Positions 1 through 9,208 of a stretch of DNA of 64,000 nucleotides are shown one piece after another. The stretch's first letter is position 1. Each line of letters starts with the position of its first letter. The stretch comes from JADHUC01 sp964623055. GTDB taxonomy: Bacteria > Planctomycetota > Planctomycetia > Pirellulales > Pirellulaceae. The notes beneath the pieces were generated by a model. That model had not been told where the DNA came from, did not search any database, and was given only the letters and a program-made list of their open reading frames with translations. The stretch lies in the NCBI GenBank assembly GCA_964623055.1, contig CAZURK010000017.1, forward strand, positions 31,020 to 95,019, given 5' to 3'. The position numbers were made by a program, and so were the translations under genes.

Positions 1-35
1 CTGGAGTAACCGTCAGAAACTTTGGAGCCGTTACC

Positions 36-1925
36 ATGAGAAGCCTGAGACAAAGCCTCGCGATTTTGCTTGCCGCGATCGTAGCTCTTCCCTCTGCAAC
101 CTTGATCGGCGCGCAGCCGAAAGCCAAACGTCGGCCGAGCCGCGGAGCGGATCTGACCATTCCTGAGGTTGCCAAAGATAAGGTGATCTGTTTCGCCCTT
201 TACACCGTCCACAACAACATCCTGAAGCTGACCGCACAATTCTACCCGCTGGATCAAGAGGATGATCGAACGGTTCGTTTGGAGATCAAGCAGGACGGGC
301 AGTGGCGTGAGATCGCGAAGACAACGGTCATCGAACAAGGATGGACGGCACCGTTTCGCGTGGAACTATGGGATTCGACGAAAGACACGCCTTATCGTGT
401 GGCTCACGGCGACAGTGCGTATTACACAGGTCTGATTCGCAAGGATCCAATCGGCAAAGACACGATTGTCGTGGCGGCGTTCACGGGCAACTCGATCTAT
501 CCGGGACATGGCGGCGACATTCCAAAGACGGATATTGTCGAGAACATCAAGAAGCTGAATCCAGATCTGCTATTCTTCTCCGGCGATCAGGTCTACGACC
601 ACAATCGCCACTACGCCTACTGGCTGAAGTTCGGTCGTGATTTTGGCGAGATGATCCGTAACATCCCAACGGTTGCCATTCCCGATGATCACGACGTCGG
701 CATGGCAAACATCTGGGGCGCGGGCGGCAAGCAGTCGTTCACCGGGGCTGGTCACGACGGCGGTTATTTCAAGCCGGTGGAATATGTGAACGAAGTGCAA
801 CGAGCCCAGACTAGCCATTTGCCCGATCCGTACGATCCGACGCCGATCGAAAGGGATATTACGGTTTACTACACGGCCTTGACGGTCGGCGGTGTCAGTT
901 TCGCGATCATCGAAGACCGCAAGTTCAAGTCCGGCCCACAGGGACTCGTGCCCCAAAGGGGGCCCCGGCCTGATCATGTTCTCGATCCCACTTACGATCC
1001 GAAAACTGTGGACGTACCGGGGGCAAAGCTGCTGGGCGAACGACAACTGAAGTTCTTGCGCGAATGGGGGGGCGACTGGCACGATTGCGAGATGAAGGCT
1101 GTCCTGTCGCAGACCATTTTCTGTGGCGGCGCTCACATTCATGGCAGAGTGGGCGGCCGTCTGCACGCGGACCTGGATTCCAACGGCTGGCCGCAAACGG
1201 GACGGAACAAGGCGTTGGCCGAAATCCGCCGGGCCTTCGCCATGCACATTGCCGGCGACCAGCATCTGGCAACCATCTTCCATCATGGCATCGACGATTG
1301 GGATGATGCGTGCTATTCGTTCTGCGTGCCGTCGATCGCCAACTTGTATTTGCGCTGGTGGGCCCCGCTGGAACCCGGCACGAACCGTCAGCCGGGAATG
1401 CCGGAATATACGGGCCAGCATCTAGATGGGTTGGGCAACAGAGTCACGTGTTGGGCCGCCGCCAATCCGACCACGGAGCCAAACGGCGGCGACAAACTGA
1501 CCACACGGGCCGCTGGATTCGGCGTTGCCAGGTTTGACAAGAAGCGACGTGAAATCACTGTGGAATGCTGGCCTCGCAACGTCGATATCAGTGACCCGAA
1601 CACCAAGCAGTATCCCGGCTGGCCGCGCACGATCAGACAGGTAGACAACTACGGACGCAAAGCCGCGGCATGGCTGCCGACCATTAAGGTCAGCGGCGCG
1701 ACGGACCCCGTCGTGCAAGTTGTGGATGAATCCAATAGCGAAATCGTCTACACATTGCGCATCAAGGGCGACACGTACCGGCCTAAGGTGTTCAGCAAGG
1801 GCACGTACACGATCCACATCAGAAACGGAGATCAGCGAGAAACGCTCACAGGCGTCAGAGCCATCGACGCAGACGACGAGCAAATGCTGCGGGTGGAGTT
1901 GCAGGTTGCGCCACGCGCGCAATAG
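36..1925 (+). CDS. Exported PhoD-like metallophosphatase
   Basis: A 629-residue protein with an N-terminal signal peptide (hydrophobic run at about residues 8-25, ending near IGAQ). Metal-binding motifs of the PhoD-like/calcineurin metallophosphatase superfamily are visible in order: FFSGDQVYD (from residue 180), IPDDHDVG (around 217) and HIAGDQH (around 405-410). It probably hydrolyses phosphomonoesters or diesters in the periplasm; substrate specificity cannot be read from sequence. The ATG at 36 has GGAG about nine bases upstream and is the first start in the window. The gene stands alone on the plus strand, followed by a large hairpin at 1973-2048. The family assignment is firm; the phosphatase activity is inferred. 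Confidence 0.85.
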   Translation: MRSLRQSLAILLAAIVALPSATLIGAQPKAKRRPSRGADLTIPEVAKDKVICFALYTVHNNILKLTAQFYPLDQEDDRTVRLEIKQDGQWREIAKTTVIEQGWTAPFRVELWDSTKDTPYRVAHGDSAYYTGLIRKDPIGKDTIVVAAFTGNSIYPGHGGDIPKTDIVENIKKLNPDLLFFSGDQVYDHNRHYAYWLKFGRDFGEMIRNIPTVAIPDDHDVGMANIWGAGGKQSFTGAGHDGGYFKPVEYVNEVQRAQTSHLPDPYDPTPIERDITVYYTALTVGGVSFAIIEDRKFKSGPQGLVPQRGPRPDHVLDPTYDPKTVDVPGAKLLGERQLKFLREWGGDWHDCEMKAVLSQTIFCGGAHIHGRVGGRLHADLDSNGWPQTGRNKALAEIRRAFAMHIAGDQHLATIFHHGIDDWDDACYSFCVPSIANLYLRWWAPLEPGTNRQPGMPEYTGQHLDGLGNRVTCWAAANPTTEPNGGDKLTTRAAGFGVARFDKKRREITVECWPRNVDISDPNTKQYPGWPRTIRQVDNYGRKAAAWLPTIKVSGATDPVVQVVDESNSEIVYTLRIKGDTYRPKVFSKGTYTIHIRNGDQRETLTGVRAIDADDEQMLRVELQVAPRAQ

Positions 1926-1972
1926 AATGCTGGAGATAACACGAGGCGGTCTCAAACGTGGAGACTGGTTTG

Positions 1973-2048
1973 GGTGGCCGGGGCTGGAGCTTGCGAAGCC
2001 CCGGACCTTCCCGAACCGGGGCTTCCCTGCGGTCCAGCCCCGGCCACC
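1973..2048. repeat. Intergenic palindrome, 16 + 10 bp arms
   Basis: Arms 1973-1988 and 2033-2048 are exact reverse complements (GGTGGCCGGGGCTGGA). After a 6/7-base internal bulge a second exact pair (GAAGCCCCGG with CCGGGGCTTC) closes an 11-base loop at 2005-2015. It lies between two plus-strand genes, has no T-run, and resembles the mobile palindromic repeats of planctomycete intergenic regions more than a rho-independent terminator. Confidence 0.85.
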
Positions 2049-2114
2049 CCGGGCTGGTTTTGAAGCCGCCTCACGTACCTATTTTCGGCTTTGCCATGTG
2101 AGGAGGGTATGGAA

Positions 2115-5100
2115 ATGAAGACACAGTGTGCACTGCTGAGCGCGTTCCTTTGCTGCTGCGCGGCGATTGCCGATGATGCCGTCGTTGATCTATCCAAACA
2201 TCTTGCCAAGACGCCGGCTCTGGTAGTCGTGGTCTGCGAGGGGGATGAGGACGATTTGTCGACAATCGCCGGGATCGTCAAGCAAACCCCTTGGACGGTC
2301 TTCTGCCGGACCGCCGCTTCGCCTGGACTGGGCAAGATTCGCAATTGGGCCAACGAGAACGGACTGTTGGGGAAACGGATTTTCGTTGCGGATGACGATG
2401 GCGGTTCGCTCTGGCTGGCCAGTGACATGGCCGATGCCGTTTGGGTGGCGCCGGGCGTCGACGATCCACCACCTAAGGCGGAGACCTTACGCGTGTTGCG
2501 TCCAGGCGGTGTCTGCATCGCTTCGGAAAAGGCTGTCGTCAAGCCCACTGCCCCGGACGTAGATGAGTGGCGTCATCCGTACCACGATCCGAACAATAAC
2601 GTGGTGTCACGAGACGGCGCGGCGCGTTTGCCTGGGGAGTTGCGTTTCCAGGCACACCCGGTCTTCGCGGCGATGCCCGATCAGGCCCTCTTTGCCGGCG
2701 GACGGATGTTTTTCTTTTCCGGGCACATCGCATTCCACGAGCGCGAAGAACGGCTACTGAACACGTTGACGGTGCTGAACGCATACAACGGTCTGCAACT
2801 CTGGAGCCGCCCGCTGGATCCGTACCACGTGGTCCATAACGTCTCGAAAGTGGCGACTGACAGCGAGTTGGTCTTTTCGGAGGGCAAGACCCTTTGGATG
2901 TTGGACGCGGCGACCGGGGAAGAACGTGGCAAGTTCAGCGTTCCGGCCGAGGCAGCCGAGGCCGGCGACACGGACTGGAAGTGGATCGCACAGGATGGTG
3001 ACAGGCTGTGGGCGGCATTCGGCCCGCCGGATGCCCGCGTGGCGCCGCACAAGCAGAAACGGAAAATGGGCCACTGGCCGTGGAACGTTGCGAATGAGCA
3101 CTATCGCAGCATCGTCGACAACTTCGGCACGGCAAGAAGACTTGCCGCTTTTCAGTATCCAGAGATGGAGTTGCTTTGGAGCATCAGCGAGACGGAGGCG
3201 CTCGACGCTCGAGCGTTGTGCATGGACGAAGGCCGCATCTTTCAGTTCGCCCCAGAGAAGTACATGGCAGTACGCGACGCCGCCAATGGAAAGGAGTTGT
3301 GGCGCCGCACCCCCGAGACGTCAAAGGCGGCCTTCGACGCCATCGGCAGCGCGATCAAACGTCAGGGCTGGGGCATAGGATGGGCTACCTATTGTAGTGC
3401 GAGGGCAGGCAGCGGCGTGGTGTGCATCGCGGGACCATCATTCAAGAAGACGGTGTGCGTCAGCTTCGAGAACGGAGACTTCCTTTGGGCGTCGAACCTC
3501 CCGTCGCCGCATCCGTTCTTCTTCAACGATGTTATGTACGTCATGCCGCGCGTGGCCAACCCTGCGGCCGTCTGCCAGAAAGTCGATCCGTTGACCGGCA
3601 AGGTGCTCGACCAATTCAGTCTTGGAGTGATTGGCTCCTGTACCCGCCTGACGGTGACTCCGAACCAGTTCTTTTACCGTCCCGGCGGCGGCGAGGGCAG
3701 GACGGTCTACGTTGACATCGAATCTCGGAAGCTTGCCGACTACGAGGGCATCGTCCGCCCTGGGTGTTTTGATGGGGTGGTGCCGGCAAACGGTCGGTTG
3801 TATTGGACGCCGTTGGCCTGTGACTGCTGGCAAGTACACGGCACTTTCTGTATGGCCCCTCGATCACCGCTGAAAGCCCCGATCGAACCGGCGGAATCAC
3901 CTGCATGGGCCGCACCTGCCTCCAGCACACCTGCCGCCCAAGATGATTGGCCCATGTTGCGAGCCAACTCGGCTGGGACGGCTACCGTTTCGGCTGCCGT
4001 GCCCAAGAAGGTGAAAGAACTGTGGCGGCGACGTTTGCCAGGCGGCGAGTTGACTGCGCCGGTTTGCGCTGGAGGACGCGTCTTTGTAGGCGGATCAGAC
4101 GGTACGGTGCGAGCCCTGAACGCCGCCGACGGAGAGACCATCTGGCAGGCGTCATCCTGTGCCGGCGTGCTGTATCCGCCTGCTTACTGGAACGGCCGAG
4201 TTGTCTTTGGCTCCTGCGACGGAATTCTGTACTGCGTGGATGCGTCGGATGGGCGCATCTTGGGACGCACAGAACTAGCGCCCGAGAAGCGATTCGTCAA
4301 TATCATGGGCCAGCTCATGTCGGCATGGCCTTTGGGCGGCGGAGTGGTCTTGAGCGAAGACGGGACCGCCTACACCGCAGCGGGTAGCACCGCCGCAGAC
4401 GGCACCATTGCCGCAGCGGTCGAAGTCGGCACCGGAAAACTCCGCTGGCGGCAGGCATACACGCTCGATCGCGAAGAACCGAAACTGAGCTTTGGCGTCC
4501 AGGCAAACATCCTGCTGAAGGACAACGCGTTGTACATCAATGGCGGCGCCCCCGTAGGAGTCGTGGCTGTTGGCGCGCAGACCGGGGCCAATCCCCGAGT
4601 TGTCGCCCGGCTGGAAGCGGGAATGGAGATGTTCCTGGAGCCCGACAACAAGCCAGTATGCATCGGCCCGGAACTGTACTGCCACGAGCGAGCCAGGACG
4701 ACCATCTTCAAACGTCACCAAGGTCGCGTGTACTTCCAGACGTCCGGCCGGCACATTGCGCTAGTGGACGGTCGCCTTTTCTGTTCGCACGATCCGAAGT
4801 CGCTCGATGGCATCGTAGACTTGATGAACAAGGACCCCAAGACCGGCGGTAGAATGACCGTACCACGAGACGTGATGCAGGTCCCCTTGGATGATTCCAT
4901 TTTGTGGGCAAGCAACACGTCAGACGTACGCGGCTTGGCCGTTGGCGCCGATGGACTTGTGGTCCTCCACGAAAACAGCGTGGAAGGCGTCTCGGCAGAC
5001 GGCCGCTCGTTGTGGACCGCCCCGATGCCCGCGTCCCCGGCACGTTGGGGAGTAGCGCTCACGGCGAAGGAATGCGCAGTAACGCTTGACGACGGAACAG

Positions 5101-5135
5101 TGGTCTGCTTGGGCAAGGATTTGGAGGAGAACTGA
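2115..5135 (+). CDS. Large exported PQQ-like beta-propeller protein
   Basis: About 1006 residues from the ATG at 2115, which has AGGAGG at 2101-2106 and starts a signal peptide (MKTQCALLSAFLCCCAAIAD). In-frame ATGs at 2091 and 2109 are worse placed relative to the ribosome binding site. Repeated blades of the BamB/PQQ-binding-like propeller type are visible, for example LDAATGEERGKF, VRDAANGKELWRR, ALNAADGETIWQAS and CVDASDGRILGRT. The propeller appears in two parts: residues ~180-580, then a Pro/Ala-rich linker and a second set from ~610. Such proteins occur widely in planctomycetes, and no enzymatic role can be assigned. The stop is followed by a convergent small gene. Confidence 0.8.
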   Translation: MKTQCALLSAFLCCCAAIADDAVVDLSKHLAKTPALVVVVCEGDEDDLSTIAGIVKQTPWTVFCRTAASPGLGKIRNWANENGLLGKRIFVADDDGGSLWLASDMADAVWVAPGVDDPPPKAETLRVLRPGGVCIASEKAVVKPTAPDVDEWRHPYHDPNNNVVSRDGAARLPGELRFQAHPVFAAMPDQALFAGGRMFFFSGHIAFHEREERLLNTLTVLNAYNGLQLWSRPLDPYHVVHNVSKVATDSELVFSEGKTLWMLDAATGEERGKFSVPAEAAEAGDTDWKWIAQDGDRLWAAFGPPDARVAPHKQKRKMGHWPWNVANEHYRSIVDNFGTARRLAAFQYPEMELLWSISETEALDARALCMDEGRIFQFAPEKYMAVRDAANGKELWRRTPETSKAAFDAIGSAIKRQGWGIGWATYCSARAGSGVVCIAGPSFKKTVCVSFENGDFLWASNLPSPHPFFFNDVMYVMPRVANPAAVCQKVDPLTGKVLDQFSLGVIGSCTRLTVTPNQFFYRPGGGEGRTVYVDIESRKLADYEGIVRPGCFDGVVPANGRLYWTPLACDCWQVHGTFCMAPRSPLKAPIEPAESPAWAAPASSTPAAQDDWPMLRANSAGTATVSAAVPKKVKELWRRRLPGGELTAPVCAGGRVFVGGSDGTVRALNAADGETIWQASSCAGVLYPPAYWNGRVVFGSCDGILYCVDASDGRILGRTELAPEKRFVNIMGQLMSAWPLGGGVVLSEDGTAYTAAGSTAADGTIAAAVEVGTGKLRWRQAYTLDREEPKLSFGVQANILLKDNALYINGGAPVGVVAVGAQTGANPRVVARLEAGMEMFLEPDNKPVCIGPELYCHERARTTIFKRHQGRVYFQTSGRHIALVDGRLFCSHDPKSLDGIVDLMNKDPKTGGRMTVPRDVMQVPLDDSILWASNTSDVRGLAVGADGLVVLHENSVEGVSADGRSLWTAPMPASPARWGVALTAKECAVTLDDGTVVCLGKDLEEN

Positions 5136-5170
5136 GCGCGGCAGGAATCGTCACTCGACCATCTGAACAT

Positions 5171-5746
5171 TCAATCGGGGATCACTACGGACGGGACCTT
5201 CCGAAAAATGGCGGGGTCTACCGTGCCGAGGTTTTCGAAGGAGATGAACGTTGCGACTCGGGGCTGGTCGTGCAACAGTGTGAGAAAATGCACCAACACA
5301 CGCGAGTTGTCCGTCCGCCGGTCCGCAAACGCTTCTTCGCAGTCCAGGTACACGACAACCAGATGACCCACCTGGGCGGTCTTCCGAACGACCTCCACAA
5401 ACTGGTTCACCATCCACTCTCTCTGGCCAACCCAGGGGCTGGAGGTTAGTGCCGCGTGCACGTCCCATTCAATCCACGCCAGTTTCTTATCCGCCAGTCG
5501 GGCCGCATTTTGCGCAACGCGCATGACTGCTGCTGATCGCTTGACGGCCGGCCCTCTGATCACCATGAAGACCGGATCGCCCGCCGCCACCCTGCGGGCG
5601 AGCTCGGCTAGGGTCCTTTCGATCCGGCGCGAGATCTTCGGTCGATCATCCGTTGGATCGTGGGACTGAACCGGGCCCCCGTTTTCCAATAGCATGTAGT
5701 CGCGATCGACCTCGATGAAAAGCGGTCGTACTACCTCTTGAACCAT
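5171..5746 (-). CDS. Hypothetical protein, possible degenerate AAA-type fold
   Basis: About 191 residues. ATG at 5746 is preferred over GTG at 5752 because the AGGGA upstream is better spaced for it. I do not recognise a named family. The pattern is suggestive of an AAA+ core that lost nucleotide binding: VFMVIRGPAVKRSA (about residues 59-72) sits where a Walker A loop would be but has no GKT/S, VVVYLDCEEAF (~130-140) looks like a Walker B strand, and ATFISFEN (~165-172) looks like a sensor strand. It lies 111 bases downstream of the aldolase-like gene on the same strand and may be co-transcribed. The fold suggestion is inference only. Confidence 0.6.
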   Translation of the reverse strand: MVQEVVRPLFIEVDRDYMLLENGGPVQSHDPTDDRPKISRRIERTLAELARRVAAGDPVFMVIRGPAVKRSAAVMRVAQNAARLADKKLAWIEWDVHAALTSSPWVGQREWMVNQFVEVVRKTAQVGHLVVVYLDCEEAFADRRTDNSRVLVHFLTLLHDQPRVATFISFENLGTVDPAIFRKVPSVVIPD

Positions 5747-5857
5747 TGGCACATATCCCTGTTGAATCTGGTTTTCGTCGCGGCTGATCCCGATCGCTGC
5801 TACTGAACGCGGGTGCCGTGCGTCGCCCCGCGGATCTTTATCGACTCAGCCTTCACA

Positions 5858-6886
5858 TTATGATTCGATCACCTCTTGGCAAGAGCGTTGTTTGATCTTG
5901 CCCGCCTGGCCGGCTTGCCCGAAAGCCTCCATCCGGGCGATGCAAACGTCCTTCATCGCATCGCGGGCCAGCTTCAGATAGGCGCGCGGGTCGATCTCGA
6001 TGGGACGGCATGCGAGGGCCTTGCGGATTGCCCCGGTCATCGCCAAGTGGCAGTCCAAATCCACGGTGATCTTGCGGATGCCGTGATGAATGGCTTGCTG
6101 GATGTCGGCGATCGTTACGCCTTCGACGTCCTTGACGTATCCGCCGTACGTGCGGATCTCGTCCAAGAGTTCTTGGGGCCAGCTAGGGGCACGATGCAAC
6201 ACCAGGTGAGTGTTCGGCAAGCAGCGATGGATCTGCTCGAAACCATCTGTGTTTAGCGAACCCCAATGACGGCTTGAACGGAACTTGTAGGCCCCGGCAC
6301 CACGAGTGTAAGTCAGCGTATCGACACCCAACGCGTCCACACCGGTCTCTGCCACGAATCGTTCCACCAACGATTCATCGCACCGCGTCGAAAAGCACTC
6401 GTCGTCGCTCAGACCGAAGCCGTGTCCGTCCTCGATCCCGAATAGACAGCCAAGCTCACCCTCGACCGTCACGCCCTGGGGATGGGCTGCCTGGACGACC
6501 TCTCGCGTCACTTGCACGTTATCTTCGGACGAGGCAGGGACGAGCCTTCCTTCCTCAAGCCGAAGCGTGCCATCTATGTGTACAGAAGTAAACTTGTGCC
6601 CGATAGCATCCAAACACGCTTCCAGCGAGTTCGCATGATCCAAATGCATCGCGACGGGAATCGTTGGGTTCGACTCGACGGCGGCGAGAACCAAGTATCT
6701 CCAGTAGGCGCCCTGGGCATACGCCAGGGAACCGCGTGATGCCTGCAGGATTACTGGCGCATTCAACTCTGTGGCTGCCTCCATGACCGCTTGGATCTGT
6801 TCCATGTTGCTCACGCGGAATGCGGCCAGTCCATAGTCATTCTCGGCCGCGTGGTCCAAGAGAATTCGCAAGGGAACCAGAGACAC
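5858..6886 (-). CDS. Class II fructose-bisphosphate aldolase-like protein, divergent active site
   Basis: 342 residues from a GTG at 6886, chosen because a GGGGGG run sits just upstream and VSLVPLRILLDHAAENDYG matches the usual N-terminus; an ATG at 6913 would add nine residues. Family landmarks: AMHLDHANSLE (around 80-90), VHIDGT, VEGELGCLFGIEDG, GAYKF and LHRAPSWPQ. Class II aldolases bind Zn with three histidines. The first (HLDH) and third (LH before the phosphate loop) are present, but where GTAHGxY or GTSHGAY normally occurs the sequence is TRGAGAY, so the second ligand is Ala. The phosphate-binding loop after LH is also altered. It may act on a different substrate or be inactive. It is divergent from the URO-D operon. 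Confidence 0.8.
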   Translation of the reverse strand: MSLVPLRILLDHAAENDYGLAAFRVSNMEQIQAVMEAATELNAPVILQASRGSLAYAQGAYWRYLVLAAVESNPTIPVAMHLDHANSLEACLDAIGHKFTSVHIDGTLRLEEGRLVPASSEDNVQVTREVVQAAHPQGVTVEGELGCLFGIEDGHGFGLSDDECFSTRCDESLVERFVAETGVDALGVDTLTYTRGAGAYKFRSSRHWGSLNTDGFEQIHRCLPNTHLVLHRAPSWPQELLDEIRTYGGYVKDVEGVTIADIQQAIHHGIRKITVDLDCHLAMTGAIRKALACRPIEIDPRAYLKLARDAMKDVCIARMEAFGQAGQAGKIKQRSCQEVIES

Positions 6887-7174
6887 GGGATGCCCCCCTT
6901 TCTGCAGAGACAAGACATCAATCGAGACCTAATCATGGCCTCATTTCGTGAGCCCCGAATCGTGCATTTCTGCATGATACGCGTCCAACTACTCCCGGTA
7001 ACGTCCAAGGTAAAGTATAGATGCTTGGCCGCGTTTGGCCAGATTCAGCCTGCGATCCAGCGCAGGATGTGTATACTGGTGCGGACATCAAGTGTGGCAC
7101 TCGCCATGGTGGCATCGCCCGCCGAGGGCGTCAGACGACAGACAACTGTATGCAATAGCTAACGGAGACATCGG

Positions 7175-8179
7175 ATGGAGCGACATGAAATCGTTCGACG
7201 GGCGATCGAGCTTCGGACGCCTGCCAGATTGCCCTTCTGGCAGCACGCTATGGCGGACGTGCCCGACGATGTGTGCGACTGTTGGGAAATGGACCGCGCC
7301 AAACGCGGCTGGTTTTTCGATAATGCCGCCGAGGACGACTGGGGCTGCGGCTGGGCTGTCACGGAGACGAAGAACATGGGGCAAGTGGTCCACCACCCTC
7401 TGAACGACTGGGCCAAGCTCGACTCGTACCGCCCGCCTGATCCCCGCGATCCGTTCTGCTACGAACGTATCGACGAATCGATCGCCGAAGCCGGGGATCG
7501 CTACGTGGTTGTGACCTGCCACTTCAACCTGATCGAGCGGCTCCACATGCTCCGCGGCTTTGCCGAGACGCTCACAGACTTTCACTACGAACCGGCCAAG
7601 ATCGAGCGTGTGCTCGACATGATCCTTGACTTCAAACTGGCCCAGTTCGACGAACTGAAACGCCGCGTAGGCGATCGCGTGCACGGGCTGTTCCTGACTG
7701 ACGATTGGGGCACGCAGCAAAGCACGTTCATCAGCCCGCAAATGCTCGACGACTTCTTCATGGATCGCTACCGTCAATTGGTTCAGGCGGTCCACGATTG
7801 CGGCTGGCATTTCTTTTTGCACAGTTGCGGACGGATCAACGACTTCGTGCCGCATTTCATGGACGTAGGCGTGGATGTACTGAACATGCAACAGCCGCAG
7901 GCGTATGGCATCGAGGAACTGGGCCGCCGGTTTGGCGGCAAGACTTGTTTCCTGACCACCGTCGACATCCAGGCGACCATGCCCAGCGGCGACTTGGACG
8001 CCATCCGCGCCGAGGCCCGTCAGTTGGTCGAGCATTGGTCAACGCCGGAAGGCGGCCTGATCGTCTTCAACTATGGCATGGAGGATGCCATCGGCACCAC
8101 CGTGGAAGCCACCGAGGTCATGTTTGAAGAGTTCGACAACCTGAAGCACCATTGGAGCGAACCCAAGGAGAAGTCATGA
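7175..8179 (+). CDS. Uroporphyrinogen decarboxylase-family protein (URO-D/methyltransferase fold)
   Basis: 334 residues with a GGAG ribosome binding site before ATG 7175. The sequence follows the URO-D-like TIM barrel: an N-terminal segment with RTPARLPFW-type residues, a central LFLTDDWGTQQSTFISPQML strand/loop, then FFLHSCGRINDFVPHFMDVG and VLNMQQPQA. In planctomycete sugar clusters such proteins are not haem enzymes; many relatives are corrinoid-dependent methyltransferases. The stop overlaps the ATG of the next gene by four bases (ATGA), so the two are translationally coupled. Upstream, 7049-7066 holds a small dyad (CCTGCG-N6-CGCAGG) just before TATACT at 7072-7077, a possible operator and -10. 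Confidence 0.8.
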   Translation: MERHEIVRRAIELRTPARLPFWQHAMADVPDDVCDCWEMDRAKRGWFFDNAAEDDWGCGWAVTETKNMGQVVHHPLNDWAKLDSYRPPDPRDPFCYERIDESIAEAGDRYVVVTCHFNLIERLHMLRGFAETLTDFHYEPAKIERVLDMILDFKLAQFDELKRRVGDRVHGLFLTDDWGTQQSTFISPQMLDDFFMDRYRQLVQAVHDCGWHFFLHSCGRINDFVPHFMDVGVDVLNMQQPQAYGIEELGRRFGGKTCFLTTVDIQATMPSGDLDAIRAEARQLVEHWSTPEGGLIVFNYGMEDAIGTTVEATEVMFEEFDNLKHHWSEPKEKS

Positions 8180-9177
8180 AACCCGTATGTTACGGTATCG
8201 TCGGTTTGGGACAGGTTTCGACGAAGGGACATATTCCGGAACTGCTCAGGATCCCCGACACGCACATCGCGGCCATATGCGATCCTGACCAGGAGGCACT
8301 CGGCCGTACGGCGCAACTTGTCACCGGCGCGAAAGCCTACGATGACTTCGACGCCATGTTGAAGGATGACACTGTCGAGGTGATCTTGATCGCCACACCA
8401 AACTGGCTGCACAAGGAACAGGCCGTCCGCGCCTTTGAAGCCGGCAAGCACGTGTTTCTTGAAAAACCCATCGGCGTTGACCTTGACGAATGCGATGCGA
8501 TCCTGCGGGTGTGGGCCGAAAGTGGGCGGGTTCTGCAGGTCGGCCACGAGCTTCGCCACGCCAACCTGATGCGAGCCATGCGCGAGAGAATCGACGAAGG
8601 CCTGATCGGCCAGGTCCAGATGATCGTTGTGCAGGAATTCCGCTTTCCGCTGTTGCCCGGATGGCGTCAAACCGGCAAGACAGGCGGCGTAATGCTCGAG
8701 AAGAACTCGCACTTCTTCGATCTGTTCAACTGGCTGGCCGGCGCGCCGGCACGACGTGTGATCGGCGCCGGCGGCAACAATGTGAACAAGGACTCACCGT
8801 TGATGGATCACTGCATTGTGATCGTGGAGTACGAGAACGATGTGCGCGCCACTTTGTTCATGTGCCTGTTTGCGGAACACGGCAGCCAATTGACCATCGA
8901 CGTGGTCGGAGACAAAGGCCGTCTTGTCGCCCTCGCGCAAGATCAGACGCTGACCTTCCACAGCCGCCAGGATGAAACGCCCGTCGAGTGGTCCTTCGAG
9001 CCCGGTGTCGACGGCACCTTTCACATGGGCTTCAAGACCCAGCACGAATCTCTCGTAAGGAGCATTCGTGAAGGCAATCCCGTGATCTGCAGCGGCCCCG
9101 AAGCGCGTCAAACGATGCAAGTCGCTCTGGCGGCCGAACGCGCCGTCCGCGACGGGACAATCGTCGACGATCCATGA
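8176..9177 (+). CDS. Gfo/Idh/MocA family NAD(P)-dependent oxidoreductase
   Basis: 333 residues. ATG at 8176 is preferred (AAGGAG eight bases upstream and ATGA overlap with the preceding stop). The N-terminal Rossmann fold shows YGIVGLGQVSTKGHIPEL with the GxGxxx nucleotide-binding turn, then HIAAICDPD. The family motif EKPIG follows at about residue 96-100, where Lys is the usual catalytic residue. The C-terminal half is the alpha/beta substrate domain (GGVMLEKNSHFFDLFNW). Members oxidise or reduce sugars, inositols and derivatives; here the substrate is probably a sugar released by the large exported protein encoded next. It is second in a three-gene operon. Confidence 0.88.
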   Translation: MKPVCYGIVGLGQVSTKGHIPELLRIPDTHIAAICDPDQEALGRTAQLVTGAKAYDDFDAMLKDDTVEVILIATPNWLHKEQAVRAFEAGKHVFLEKPIGVDLDECDAILRVWAESGRVLQVGHELRHANLMRAMRERIDEGLIGQVQMIVVQEFRFPLLPGWRQTGKTGGVMLEKNSHFFDLFNWLAGAPARRVIGAGGNNVNKDSPLMDHCIVIVEYENDVRATLFMCLFAEHGSQLTIDVVGDKGRLVALAQDQTLTFHSRQDETPVEWSFEPGVDGTFHMGFKTQHESLVRSIREGNPVICSGPEARQTMQVALAAERAVRDGTIVDDP

Positions 9178-9208
9178 AAGTCCCCGTGAATTTCAGGAGG
9201 TACGATTC

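Noticed and set aside
570..1421. 283-residue frame antisense to the PhoD-like gene
   Set aside because: It is a shadow: no ribosome binding site, no domain pattern, and the sense gene has intact catalytic motifs.
5735..5765. TTGGCAC resembling a sigma-54 -24 box
   Set aside because: No GC element at the -12 spacing, and it lies over the start of the minus-strand gene.
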